Shown here in pieces: positions 19,210 through 27,453 of a stretch of DNA of 27,453 bases (position 1 is the stretch's first letter; each line of letters begins with the position of its first letter). This DNA comes from Saprolegnia diclina VS20 (lineage: Eukaryota; Oomycota; Saprolegniomycetes; Saprolegniales; Saprolegniaceae), in NCBI RefSeq assembly GCF_000281045.1, contig NW_008246069.1:1052694-1080146 (forward strand). The letters run 5' to 3'. The translations under genes and the position numbers were made by a program. Under the pieces are notes generated by a model. The model made no database searches. It was not told where the DNA came from and was given only the letters and a program-made list of their open reading frames with translations.

Positions 19210-20718
19210 TTGGTATAAGACACGCTTCTTATCTTTTGTTGTGTCTACGAGGAGAGCCCGGGACGGCGCGGACAGGGTCGTGTTTGGCCGGGCTCTAGTT
19301 GCAACGTTGGGTTGGCCTTGCTTGACACTGCATTCGATTCTGTCGACCGTTGGATAGAGCACTCGCTTCATTAGACGCGTCCGAGCGCTCGTACCATCTC
19401 CCGCCGTTGAAATCGAACTTAATCGGGCAATCCTTCACGGTGGACGCAAAATACGAACTTAGCGGAAACAATCGCGCGATCGTCAGCCCATTCCAGGATG
19501 TGCAACTTTGGCAAAGCAGCGTGTGCATTCTTCGGGCAAGAAGGACGTCAGACGATAGGCTTCTTCTCGTGGCTTCAATCACAGACCACCCGTGCAGTGG
19601 CGTGCGAGATGCCAGTGTCGAGGTGATGCAGCACCAAAACTGACACGGCGACGTAGTCGCAACGAGACTCTCCGGAACCGTTTTGCTCTCGATGTAGATT
19701 TTCGACCCAAGTGGCTGACAGAGATAAGGTTTGCTGGGACGGCTTGGATATTGGGTCCCGCGATCTTGATATCCGAGGTGGGACGCGAAGCGCAACGATG
19801 CTTGTTGGGAAGTCAACTTGCATCGATTCGAACGTCATGCGATGGAGCGGAACGCTGATGGGGCGTGTTCGCATCGTCGATCGAGGTAGAGATGCTACTG
19901 TCAATGACACCAGGCGGTTCGATAATTGCACAAGTTGTGAGAATGCGAGTGACCCCACTTGCGTTATACTTGACCTCTCTCCGAACCGGTGTCCACACCT
20001 CAATCGCGCTAGCTATTGAGCGAGAGCAAACTCGTACTTTGGGTATCGGACCACATTACTAGGTACCAGGTAGCAGCAAGACCCTGGTTGGTAGGTGTAC
20101 CGGGTCCTAGGTGTACACTGTATTGGATCTGTGGGGCGGTCGCAGAGTAGCCGCACTGTCAGTCGCACGTTCGATGAGGGGTCTCTGTCGATAGCGACTT
20201 GAATGCGGATGATAGGACAAGCAGGCCGAAGCGAAGTAACATCAACGTCGCAAGCCGCCGCTGAGTACAACAATCGGATCAGCAAATTGCGTTGATGACG
20301 GGTGCCGACTCTACTTGCGCTGGAATCCCAACTGCTATTGTCTATAGCTTTCGATACACCTAGCGCCGCTAGTAGCGATGACAAAGAAGTTATGTATGAG
20401 TGATGAGAGATCTAGTCAAGGACTACACGACAGCTTGCGCGATACATGCGAGCAGCGTGTGAGGCATCTGATGTCGACTGGCGCACGTCGAAATGAAACG
20501 CTGCTTGGATTGGCTACCGAGCGGTCACGTCGTATGTGATTGGCCCATTTAATGGCTTTTGCACCAATGGCCTTCGCGTTTCACATTGCCGAGTCTTTGC
20601 AAGTGATATGGCCCGCCGACCAAATGCAAAGGCGGAACGGTGACCCAACTTAATGGCGCACAGATGGTCGGGGCCGGCGACTTGCTGGATACTGCGTTCG
20701 TTAGGATGCATCACAGCC
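19210..20718. other. Gene-poor stretch; possible decayed coding sequence
   Basis: Open frames are present on the minus strand (19295-19816, 173 codons; 19575-20003; 20013-20384), but they have flat codon composition, no domain and different frames over the same DNA. They may be remnants of one or more inactivated genes. In the last 250 bases ATTGG or CCAAT motifs near 20512, 20538 and 20563 probably belong to the promoter of the GH6 gene. Confidence 0.4.
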
Positions 20719-20731
20719 CTCACTCTTCAAT
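20719..20731 (+). promoter_or_regulatory. Initiator-like element of the GH6 gene
   Basis: CTCACTCTTCAAT fits the oomycete initiator pattern and lies 19 nt before the ATG at 20751, supporting this start over the in-frame frame extension from 20640. Confidence 0.5.
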
Positions 20732-20750
20732 TGACTACCAGTCGACAGCC

Positions 20751-22436
20751 ATGAAGCCAAGCCTGGCACTCGCACTGGCCGCCACCGCCATCACGACCAC
20801 GTCGGCGGCCATCTGCAAGGGCATCGCGCCCTACTCGTACACGGCCGCAGTCCAGGCCAATGCGCAGTTTGCGCCTGCGATCGACGAGCTCAAAAAGTAC
20901 GCGGTCGCGACGTGGTACACGGACAACGGCGGCGACTCGATCGACGCGCTCTTGGCCGCTTGTCCCAACGACACGCCCGTCATCATCGTGTACGGTCTGC
21001 CCGGGAAGGACTGCGCGTCGGGCTGGTCGGGCGGCGGCAACAACAAGAACACTGACCAGTACAAGGCGTGGGCCCAAAAGCTGGCCGACAAGGTCGGCAA
21101 CCGCAAGGTCATTTACATTCTCGAGCCGGACGCCATCGGCCTCCTCTCCAACAACAACTGCGCCGTCCAGAACGGGTACGCTGGCAACCTCGTCGCCGGC
21201 AAGAACATCCTGGCTGCGAACAGCAATGCGCAGATCTACGCAGACGTCGCCGGCTGGTCCACGCAGGCCAACGCAGTCCAGGCCCTCAAGAACCTCGGCA
21301 AGCTCTCCGGTATCGCGATCAACACGTCTAACTACAAGAGCACGAACGAGATGGTCCAAGCCTGCCAGTCGTACTCGAGCCAGACCGGCGGTCTCCACTG
21401 CATCATTGACACGTCGCGCAACTTTAACGGGTCGCCGCAGAACGAGTGGTGCAACGCGCGGTCGGGTGGCATTGGCGCACCACCGACAGACAATACGGGC
21501 AACCCGCTCGTCGACTACTTCCTCTGGCTCAAGGTCCCCGGCGAGTCGGACGGGCAGTGCTACGGCCAGTCAAGCGATGCGATGGTCGGGCCGGGCGCCG
21601 GGCAGTTCTTTCCCGATGGCTTCAAATCTCTCTGGGACCAAGGCTACTTTGTGTCGAAGGGCGCGGCCAAGATCGGCCAAGCCCCGGCCCCAGCGCCGGC
21701 CCCTGCACCGATTAACAGCCAGTGCGCTACCAAGGCCAACTGGGACTACTCTGGGAACGACCTCTACAGCTTCGGCGTCCAAGGCAGCACGAACGACCAA
21801 GTGAACAAGTGCTGCGCGTCGTGCCAGAGCGACAACAACTGCAAGGCGTTCACGGTGGCCTACAACAACTGCTACCTCAAGCACTCGACGGGCAACGGCG
21901 GCACGAGCCACAGCAGCGGTATCGCTGGCACCAAGAGCGGTGGCGGGTCGAGCGGTGGCTCCTGCGGTGCGACCGAGGCCAACACCGACTACTACGGCAA
22001 TGACATCACCCGGTACGCAGTCAGCGGCGACGCCAACAACCAAGCCAGCTACTGCTGCGACAAGTGCTCGGCAACGAGCGGCTGCGCGGGCTACACGATC
22101 AACGGCGGCTTCTGCTACATGAAGAGCCAGATGGCCAACAAGTTTTGGAGCGCGACGGCAGTCTCGGCGACCCGGTCCGGCGCTGGTGCATCATCGTGCG
22201 GAGCAACCGAAGCCAATACCGACTACTACGGCAACGACATGAGCCGGTTCCCGGTGAGCGGCGATGCCAACAGCCAGGTAAGCGACTGCTGTGGCAAGTG
22301 CTCGGCGACCAGTGGCTGCGCGGGCTTCACGATCAACGGTGGCTTCTGCTACATCAAGAGCAAGCTCGAAAACAAATTTTGGAGTGGGACGGCGGTCTCG
22401 GGCCGTCGGGCGTCTTCGCGCCTCCGCCGTGTTTAA
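20751..22436 (+). CDS. Secreted GH6 cellulase (endoglucanase/cellobiohydrolase) with three PAN/Apple domains
   Basis: A single exon encodes 561 aa with a signal peptide (about 1-20, MKPSLALALAATAITTTSAA). The GH6 catalytic domain spans about 21-305: the LPGKDCAS segment with Asp87 and the ILEPDAIG segment with Asp127 correspond to the two GH6 catalytic-centre aspartates, and IIDTSRNFNG, WCN and WLKVPGESDG are further GH6 signatures. GH6 enzymes cleave beta-1,4-glucan with inversion. A Pro-Ala linker (311-320) leads to three Cys-rich PAN/Apple domains (about 325-391, 405-475, 483-550), the last two nearly identical. In oomycetes such domains accompany carbohydrate-binding proteins. The C-terminus is SSRLRRV, the same ending as in the two secreted proteins at 22975 and 27050. 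Endo or exo action cannot be decided from sequence. A large antisense open frame is an artefact. Confidence 0.9.
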   Translation: MKPSLALALAATAITTTSAAICKGIAPYSYTAAVQANAQFAPAIDELKKYAVATWYTDNGGDSIDALLAACPNDTPVIIVYGLPGKDCASGWSGGGNNKNTDQYKAWAQKLADKVGNRKVIYILEPDAIGLLSNNNCAVQNGYAGNLVAGKNILAANSNAQIYADVAGWSTQANAVQALKNLGKLSGIAINTSNYKSTNEMVQACQSYSSQTGGLHCIIDTSRNFNGSPQNEWCNARSGGIGAPPTDNTGNPLVDYFLWLKVPGESDGQCYGQSSDAMVGPGAGQFFPDGFKSLWDQGYFVSKGAAKIGQAPAPAPAPAPINSQCATKANWDYSGNDLYSFGVQGSTNDQVNKCCASCQSDNNCKAFTVAYNNCYLKHSTGNGGTSHSSGIAGTKSGGGSSGGSCGATEANTDYYGNDITRYAVSGDANNQASYCCDKCSATSGCAGYTINGGFCYMKSQMANKFWSATAVSATRSGAGASSCGATEANTDYYGNDMSRFPVSGDANSQVSDCCGKCSATSGCAGFTINGGFCYIKSKLENKFWSGTAVSGRRASSRLRRV

Positions 22437-22974
22437 CACGTTTAGTGTCTGTGAATAATACTATCTTCCGTTCTTTGTGAGTACACAGCTGAAAGACCTT
22501 GATTAGTTGAGAATTGAAATTTGTACTAGAATGTAAACGAAAGAGAAATAACGTTAGATAACATCACATATTTGCATGCTAGATGAGTGTTGAACACTTC
22601 AGTCGGAGCTCGTCCACGATACTAGAATACGAGAATTCGAACGATGCCCTTAATCTGCTGCATCATCAGCGTGCTCACATGTATCGTGCTATGAGCCCGA
22701 TGGAGTGTCGCGACTCACACTTCGTACTTCGCGGCTGCATGCTAGTTGCTTGATCTACAGGTGTCCCACGAAACCCGAGAACCCTATCCCTAAAGAGGGG
22801 TTCAAGCGTGACGCGACGCAATGACTCGAGAGCTGCTCTCAGGAACCCGATTGAAGCCCTAGCCCTCGACGATCAAGTCGCACACAACGCTTTCCAGTAC
22901 AAACTATGTTAGTAGTGCTTTTAGCGACGGCATGCATACACATACATGTAGAAACGACGAGAGGGGCTCGTTAC
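22437..22974. other. Intergenic stretch between convergent genes; nothing recognised
   Basis: This A/T-richer region separates the 3' ends of the GH6 gene and the LPMO gene. I see no open frame of interest, RNA gene or clear repeat. Confidence 0.5.
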
Positions 22975-24082
22975 TTAGGCGCGGCGGAGGCGGCGGGTCG
23001 TGTCGTCGTCGTCGTACGTCTCGTCGTCCTCGTCGTCGTCGGTGGTCGTCGATTCGAGGCTTTCGTAGTCGCTCTTGGGCTCCGAGCTGGGGCGGCACTG
23101 GTAGTAGTACTCGTTGTACTTGACGCAGCGAGCGCCGTCGACGCACTGGGTATCACCCTTGTAGTTGGTGCCACCGCACTGGTAGTAGAGAGCAACCTTG
23201 CCGTTGGACGGCTTGTCGGTGGGCTTAGTCGACGGCTTGGTGGTCGGCTTGGTCGTCGGCTTGGTGGTCGGCTTGGTGGTCGGCTTATCGGTAGGGTACT
23301 CGGGCGTCGGAGCGGGCGTCGGGGCCTTCGTCGACGGGTTAGGCTTGTTGGTGGACGGGTTCGGCTTGTTGGTCGACGGACTCGGGCTCACCGTCGACGG
23401 ACTCGGACCCGCACTGCCAATCGCGACACAGTTCTCTATCAACACAAGTATCAGCCATCGAATCTTCATGCAACAAGGACATAGTGTCGACGTACTGTAA
23501 GCTTGCCACTGCGGCGTGTGGAGCGCCATCCAGAGCATCGTGAGCTGCTTGGCACCCGAACACTTGGACGTGTCGATGGGCATCGAGCCGTCCGGAATGT
23601 TCTTGGCGCAGTCGTCATTGTAGTAGAGGCGCGTCTCGTCGCACCAAAGCTCACACGGACCCTAGTCACAGACGTGTGTGAGGTTTTTTTTCATAAAAAT
23701 AGCATACCTCGTGCGACGGCGTAAAGCCCTCGTTGTCGCCGTGGCGCCACTTGACGATGCTCGGCAGCGGCTGCGGGTTGGCCGCGTCGACCTTGGTGAT
23801 GCCGCACTGGCCGCACTGTGCGCTCGTGTCCCACGCATCCAGGAACGCCTTGAGCGTCTTGTACTTGCTCGCCTTGAAGTTGGCCGCAAACTGCGCGGCG
23901 TTGTAGCCCGGGTCCTGGTTGTACGCCGAGCCGGGGAGCGACGTGGGGCCATCGATCGTGCCGCAGAAGCGCGTCGGGTCGCTGTTGGGCTCAATGAACG
24001 TCGGCTTGGGGTCAAAGAGGCCGCCGTGGGCCGCCACTTGCGACGCCAGCAGCGCCAGACCAACAAGAGTAGGAGAGACCAT
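22975..24082 (-). CDS. Secreted AA17-like lytic polysaccharide monooxygenase with CBM1
   Basis: Three exons (24082-23708, 23661-23496, 23435-22975; introns 46 and 60 nt) give 333 aa. A signal peptide (MVSPTLVGLALLASQVAA) is followed directly by His19, as required for a copper histidine brace. The second splice restores QAYKNCV and the first restores SHEGPCELW. His124 is the likely second copper ligand and Tyr180 a possible axial residue. The domain (about 19-186) has the layout of AA17, the oomycete pectin-cleaving LPMO family, judged from memory of its motifs. A Pro/Thr/Ser/Lys linker with KPTT repeats follows. A fungal-type CBM1 lies at about 264-294 (YYQCGG..CVKYNEYYYQC). A very acidic tail ends TTRRLRRA. 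The gene lies convergent to the GH6 gene and 3 kb from a CBM1 paralogue on the same strand. Confidence 0.8.
23216..23382 (-). repeat. Coding tandem repeats in the LPMO linker
   Basis: About five 12-bp units encode KPTT-type repeats at roughly 23220-23290. Two 21-bp units encoding NKPNPST lie at roughly 23337-23381. Both keep the reading frame. Such repeats commonly vary in copy number between strains and set the distance between catalytic and binding domains. Confidence 0.75.
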
Positions 24083-24887
24083 GGTGTCGAGAACGAGGCG
24101 AGTTGGAAAATGAGAGACGATCGCAGCGTTCTTGCATCGCCGAGACGAGTGCTTTGCGTGATCGCAGGTGGCGTCGTTGTGGCGCGATCGAACACGGTTC
24201 CGTTCGTCAAGGTATAGTGAGTCACGTGGGACAGCAGGACGAAATGTGTGGTCGAGACGGCCACGAGATGGCCATCTGTTTGCGTGTAACGTGGAGGAGT
24301 CGAGATTGCAGGACGACGTTCGTTGCATGGTATGCACAGTACATGGAGGTGCGCGCACAAACCATTCTCATGTTGCACTTGCCGTGTGTTTTATGTGATA
24401 AATCTTAGGGACTAGGAATCTTAGGTGACGAGATCGAATCCGAGATTGGTTCTGCCAGTATGTACGGTAGTCCCGAACGATCAAGACCAGAAGAAGCATT
24501 GGACGACTGGTTGTCTCTGGCTGGTTCTCGAAAACAGAATAATATCTAGTGTAGTCGCTTCGGCGCCAAGAGAAGCGCGGCGCGCCTGCTTTTGGCTATC
24601 TTTTGCGAGCTGAGGCTAGCCAGTGTATTTTGTGACGCAGCCGGCGGCGCAGCGCGTCGCTGTAAGACGAGCTCATCTTGGCCACCGAGATGTCGCTTGA
24701 CTGACTCTAGAGTGTGATGGAATTTGCTGCTCGTAGTGCTGGACCATCCGAATGAGTGAGCTCAAGCTGAACAGCGGTGATCCCGGTCAAAAAAAGTAGA
24801 CCGCCTTGCTATTGGGTTTGGTGTTGAGCTTTCGGCATATTTTTGGTGCAGCTATAATTGGATTCCGTGTTATTCATGGACCAGACG
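24083..24887. other. Divergent promoter region; nothing else recognised
   Basis: The stretch lies between the start of the LPMO gene (minus) and the damaged membrane protein gene (plus). Open frames are short and without domain. No repeat or RNA gene is seen. Confidence 0.45.
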
Positions 24888-26504
24888 ATGTCAAGAGTCC
24901 ATCGTCGGTGGCTGTTCGACCGGCGAGTGGTCCACCGAGAAGCGGCCGCAGCGTCGCCTTCAACAAATGGTCTGTTGCGACGAGTCTCTTATTTGCCGTA
25001 AACGCCGCCATCATGTATACAAGTGTCGTCCGTGAACCGCTTGCTCACATGCGCTAGGCCAATGAAGGCCTACATCTCTGAGCCACTTCCGTGGATGACC
25101 AATGTGCGAACTGACTGGACTGCCGAGTGCGCTGTGAACACAACTGCATGCAAGGAGCGCATCTTGATGCTCGGTCGCAACCAGAGCCAGCACCTTCGTC
25201 CAGGAGGTGCGTTCGCATACGGACCAGCCTTTGATGTCACCCGCCAAACGGTCCTCCTTGATCCGCACAGCCCGACCCCGCTTCTTTTGCGGATGCCTCT
25301 CTCGCAGTACTTTTCGGTGGCGCTGCGGCGTGATACGATGGCCTTAGACAATGGGGCGCTGGCCGTCAACGACTTTGGCAGTGTCTTGGTGTCTCGCTTC
25401 CTTCGCATTCCCGTAGCGTATACGGCGTTTTGGGCCGTCAATACGACGACGGGAAGCGTCGAGATGTATGGCGCAATGCAGCTACCCCTATTCACCGTCG
25501 CTTTTGGTGCTCTCAAGTTTGGTATGCGCGCGGTCATGACTACGTACATTGTGTGGCTCATGTAGTATCAGTACTATCGCACCTACCTTCATTTACGGCG
25601 AAATCTCGTCGCCTTCGGTTTGTATGGCGGGTCAACGTACGAGATTCTCGTGGGCGACCCAACGAGCGTCGTGCTGCTCAACCCATTTGTCACGTGTGCA
25701 TTCTTGCTCGACACGTTGTTTTCAGTCGACTACCTCTGCCGCTGCATGATCCGAGTTTGCCAAGTTTACGACCTAGTCGCTTTTGGCCTCGCTACGCTCT
25801 ACCTCTCGCGGACTATTTGGTTTGCGTATGCTGCCCTCGGCGTCTCCTCGGCGCTACTCAAGAGGGTGCGCCGCGTGCAGTTTAGTGCTCTCGACACGAC
25901 GTCGGTGGCCCTAGTAGTCTCGCTGCTCGCAGGGCCTTTGACGTACCTCCAGTCGCAGACGCTGGCCTTTATCGACTTATACTTTTACGCGGGATCCAAC
26001 CTTCCCGGTGTCCCCGACGACTCGATAGAGTCTGCCGTTCTCTGCGTCATTTACATTGCGACGATCGGACTCTTGCCTGTAGCAGTGGGTCTGCTGCTTC
26101 CGCATTTGCGTCGACTCGCCAACGCGCCGGCGTCGATACCCTTTGACATAAAAGCTCGGTGCATGCTACTACTGGCGACGCTCCCTGTCTGCAAGCAACG
26201 CTCTCGACACCAAAGAGCCTCCAGCCATCTTGGGACGATGGAGGCTGGGGGTACCTTTCATCAGCTCATGCTTCAGCAGCCTCTGTACTGACGCCACTTG
26301 TGTCTGAGCCAACGAAGCGCCGACTGCTATGTTATCGTGGACTCGTCGCCGCCGCGCCGCGTGTGCTTGACGCTGCTGGCGTTCATGGATCTTCCTGTTG
26401 TGCCCACGGCGCATCCGACTGTTGTTGGCACGATCCAAGTAGACATCAATAGCGGTGGGCATGCGGTGTACCAAGGCAGCCGTGCTTCTCCTTGGGTCCA
26501 GTAG
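24888..26504 (+). pseudogene. Damaged multi-pass membrane protein gene (same family as the left-edge gene)
   Basis: An ATG at 24888 begins MSRV, as in the left-edge gene, but the family-like sequence continues in another frame (RPASGPPRSGRS, then a helix SVATSLLFAVNAAIM), implying a small indel near 24900. A 43-nt intron (25015-25057) joins this to a long frame. From 25058 to 26504 a single frame is coding-like throughout but has TAG at 25563-25565 and TGA at 26289-26291. The first stop sits in a conserved-looking context (VWLM, stop, YQYYRTYLHLRRN), the second between LMLQQPLY and LSQRSADCYV. The ectodomain has NTT and NQS sites and several membrane helices follow (for example LVAFGLATLYLS, LCVIYIATIGLLPVAV). 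I infer a recently inactivated copy; recoding or sequence errors are alternatives. Confidence 0.6.
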
Positions 26505-27049
26505 CCTTGCGGTGTGGCCAATGCCCCAACTACTAAGACCATACATCTTCAATGCAACGTTATCGACGTTTACACGTCTCGTCTTCATCATGGTACGGTT
26601 GAAGCGAGTCGCTTTCGATATAATTCCGTTGGTCAACCGAAGCGCCATACCTCGTCATCATCGACCCTCACAACGCGTGACGCAGCAGGGCGGCAGCTCA
26701 CCGTCCACCAATATCATTTATAACCCGACATAACACCTGTCGAGATTGTCTTAACGTTATCAGGCTAATTGTCAGGACATTATGGGACATACAACCTACG
26801 AGAGAGGTGGGCAAAACCTCCGAGCGGAGGGAGAAAGCCCCTAACCTCAGTGCGAAAACAGCCCATAAAAGGGGCTGGATAAAACCACTCGAACGAAAAG
26901 TGACACAGATGTGTCATCTTCGCGTCGGCTGACGAGCCTCTGGAGTTGCTCTTCTGACACAAATGAACCAAGAGTACACATGACGCATGACCGTTACCAG
27001 CAATGTTTATCAAACACATTTATCTATAGACGACTAGACAGCTCGACGC
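26505..27049. other. Intergenic stretch with a small hairpin; no gene
   Basis: Nothing coding is recognised. A perfect 6-bp stem (CCTCCG at 26816-26821, CGGAGG at 26824-26829) and, just beyond, a looser AGCCCC/GGGGCT pair could form stem-loops. Their position, downstream of the 27050 gene on the minus strand, would fit a 3' region role, but this is a guess. Confidence 0.4.
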
Positions 27050-27453
27050 TTAGACACGGCGGAGACGGCGGGTCGTGTCATCATCCTCGTCGTTGTCCTC
27101 CGTCGTCGTCGTTTCGAGACTGCCATACTCGACCGCGGGCCGGCACTGGAAAAAGTACTCTGTGATTTCGCCGCAGTGGTAGCCGTCGACGCAAGTCGTG
27201 GCTCCGATAAAGTCCTTGCCGCCGCACTGCATGTAGGCCGCGACCTTGTCGCTCGTGCCCTCCGAGTCGGGGCGGCACTGGAAGTAGAACGGGTTGTACT
27301 TGACGCAGTGAGCGCCCTCGACGCACTCGGTGTCGCCCTTGTAGTTGGAGCCGCCGCACTGGTAGTAGAGAGCAACCTTGCCGTTGGACGGCTTGTCGGT
27401 TGGCGCGTCCGTCGGGTACTCGGGGTCCGACGTGGGTTGCGCCGTCGGCTTGG
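27050..27453 (-). CDS. Secreted protein with two CBM1 domains, C-terminal part (runs off right edge)
   Basis: The frame is open from the window edge to a TAA at 27050-27052 (133 residues visible). A Pro/Thr linker (EYPTDAPTDKPS) leads to a first CBM1 (YYQCGGSNYKGDTECVEG, then CVKYNPFYFQC) and a second, more divergent CBM1 (YMQCGGKDFIGATTC, then CGEITEYFFQC). An acidic tail ends DDDTTRRLRRV. The linker and first CBM1 are almost identical, also at DNA level, to those of the LPMO gene at 22975-24082, so the two are recent paralogues or have exchanged sequence. The catalytic or other N-terminal part lies outside the window; an AA17-like domain is possible but not visible. Confidence 0.8.
   Translation of the reverse strand, partial: KPTAQPTSDPEYPTDAPTDKPSNGKVALYYQCGGSNYKGDTECVEGAHCVKYNPFYFQCRPDSEGTSDKVAAYMQCGGKDFIGATTCVDGYHCGEITEYFFQCRPAVEYGSLETTTTEDNDEDDDTTRRLRRV

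Noticed and set aside
19295-19816. 173-codon minus-strand open frame
   Set aside because: Flat codon composition, no domain, and competing frames over the same DNA. It is kept only as possible decayed sequence.
21570-22043. Minus-strand open frame opposite the GH6 gene
   Set aside because: It is Val/Ala/Gly-rich with no domain and is explained by third-position G/C bias of the sense gene.
22975-22992. RRLR matching the RxLR effector motif
   Set aside because: The match lies at the extreme C-terminus, not 30-60 residues after the signal peptide, and the same ending occurs in a cellulase. It is reported as a C-terminal motif instead.
23218-23293. Repeat array reminiscent of a CRISPR array
   Set aside because: Units are 12 bp, contiguous and in frame, and encode a KPTT linker; there are no spacers.

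Overview
The window looks like nuclear DNA of an oomycete, most likely a saprolegnialean water mould. The evidence is: very short spliceosomal introns (40-60 nt, GT..AG) in most genes, codons ending mostly in G or C, compact gene spacing, initiator-like elements (TCATTTCGA-type) just upstream of start codons, and a secreted cell-wall-degrading repertoire typical of oomycetes (GH6 joined to PAN/Apple domains, an AA17-like copper oxygenase, CBM1 modules). I do not assign a genus. All exon models were built by hand from splice signals and reading frame; no transcript data were available.

Left part (1-5.3 kb): the 5' part of a multi-pass membrane protein gene (1-398, minus), a seven-exon ankyrin-repeat/U-box ubiquitin ligase (574-2445, minus) and an intronless mitochondrial very-long-chain-type acyl-CoA dehydrogenase (3451-5316, plus) with a well placed initiator element.

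Middle part (5.8-19.2 kb): a four-exon orphan gene (5813-7199, minus), two small paralogous two-helix membrane proteins in tandem (8026-8361 and 9077-9565, plus), an orphan single-exon gene (9752-10366, minus), and a 3.2 kb ten-exon gene (10930-14142, minus) encoding one PHD finger and three homeodomain-like modules. It is followed by a TPR-like/2-oxoglutarate-Fe(II) hydroxylase (14896-16305, minus), a decayed gene fragment (16676-17017) and a ten-exon MATE-family transporter (17346-19209, plus).

Right part (20.7-27.5 kb): a secreted carbohydrate-active cluster. A GH6 enzyme with three PAN/Apple domains (20751-22436, plus), an AA17-like LPMO with a CBM1 domain (22975-24082, minus) and a two-CBM1 protein running off the right edge (27050-27453, minus) all end in the same C-terminal motif, RLRR followed by V or A. 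Between the last two lies a damaged copy of the multi-pass membrane protein family seen at the left edge (24888-26504), with one inferred frameshift and two in-frame stops.

The most notable observations are the probable PHD plus triple-homeodomain fusion, whose two halves are joined in frame by a 43-nt intron, and the shared C-terminal RLRR[VA] tail on three secreted carbohydrate-active proteins.
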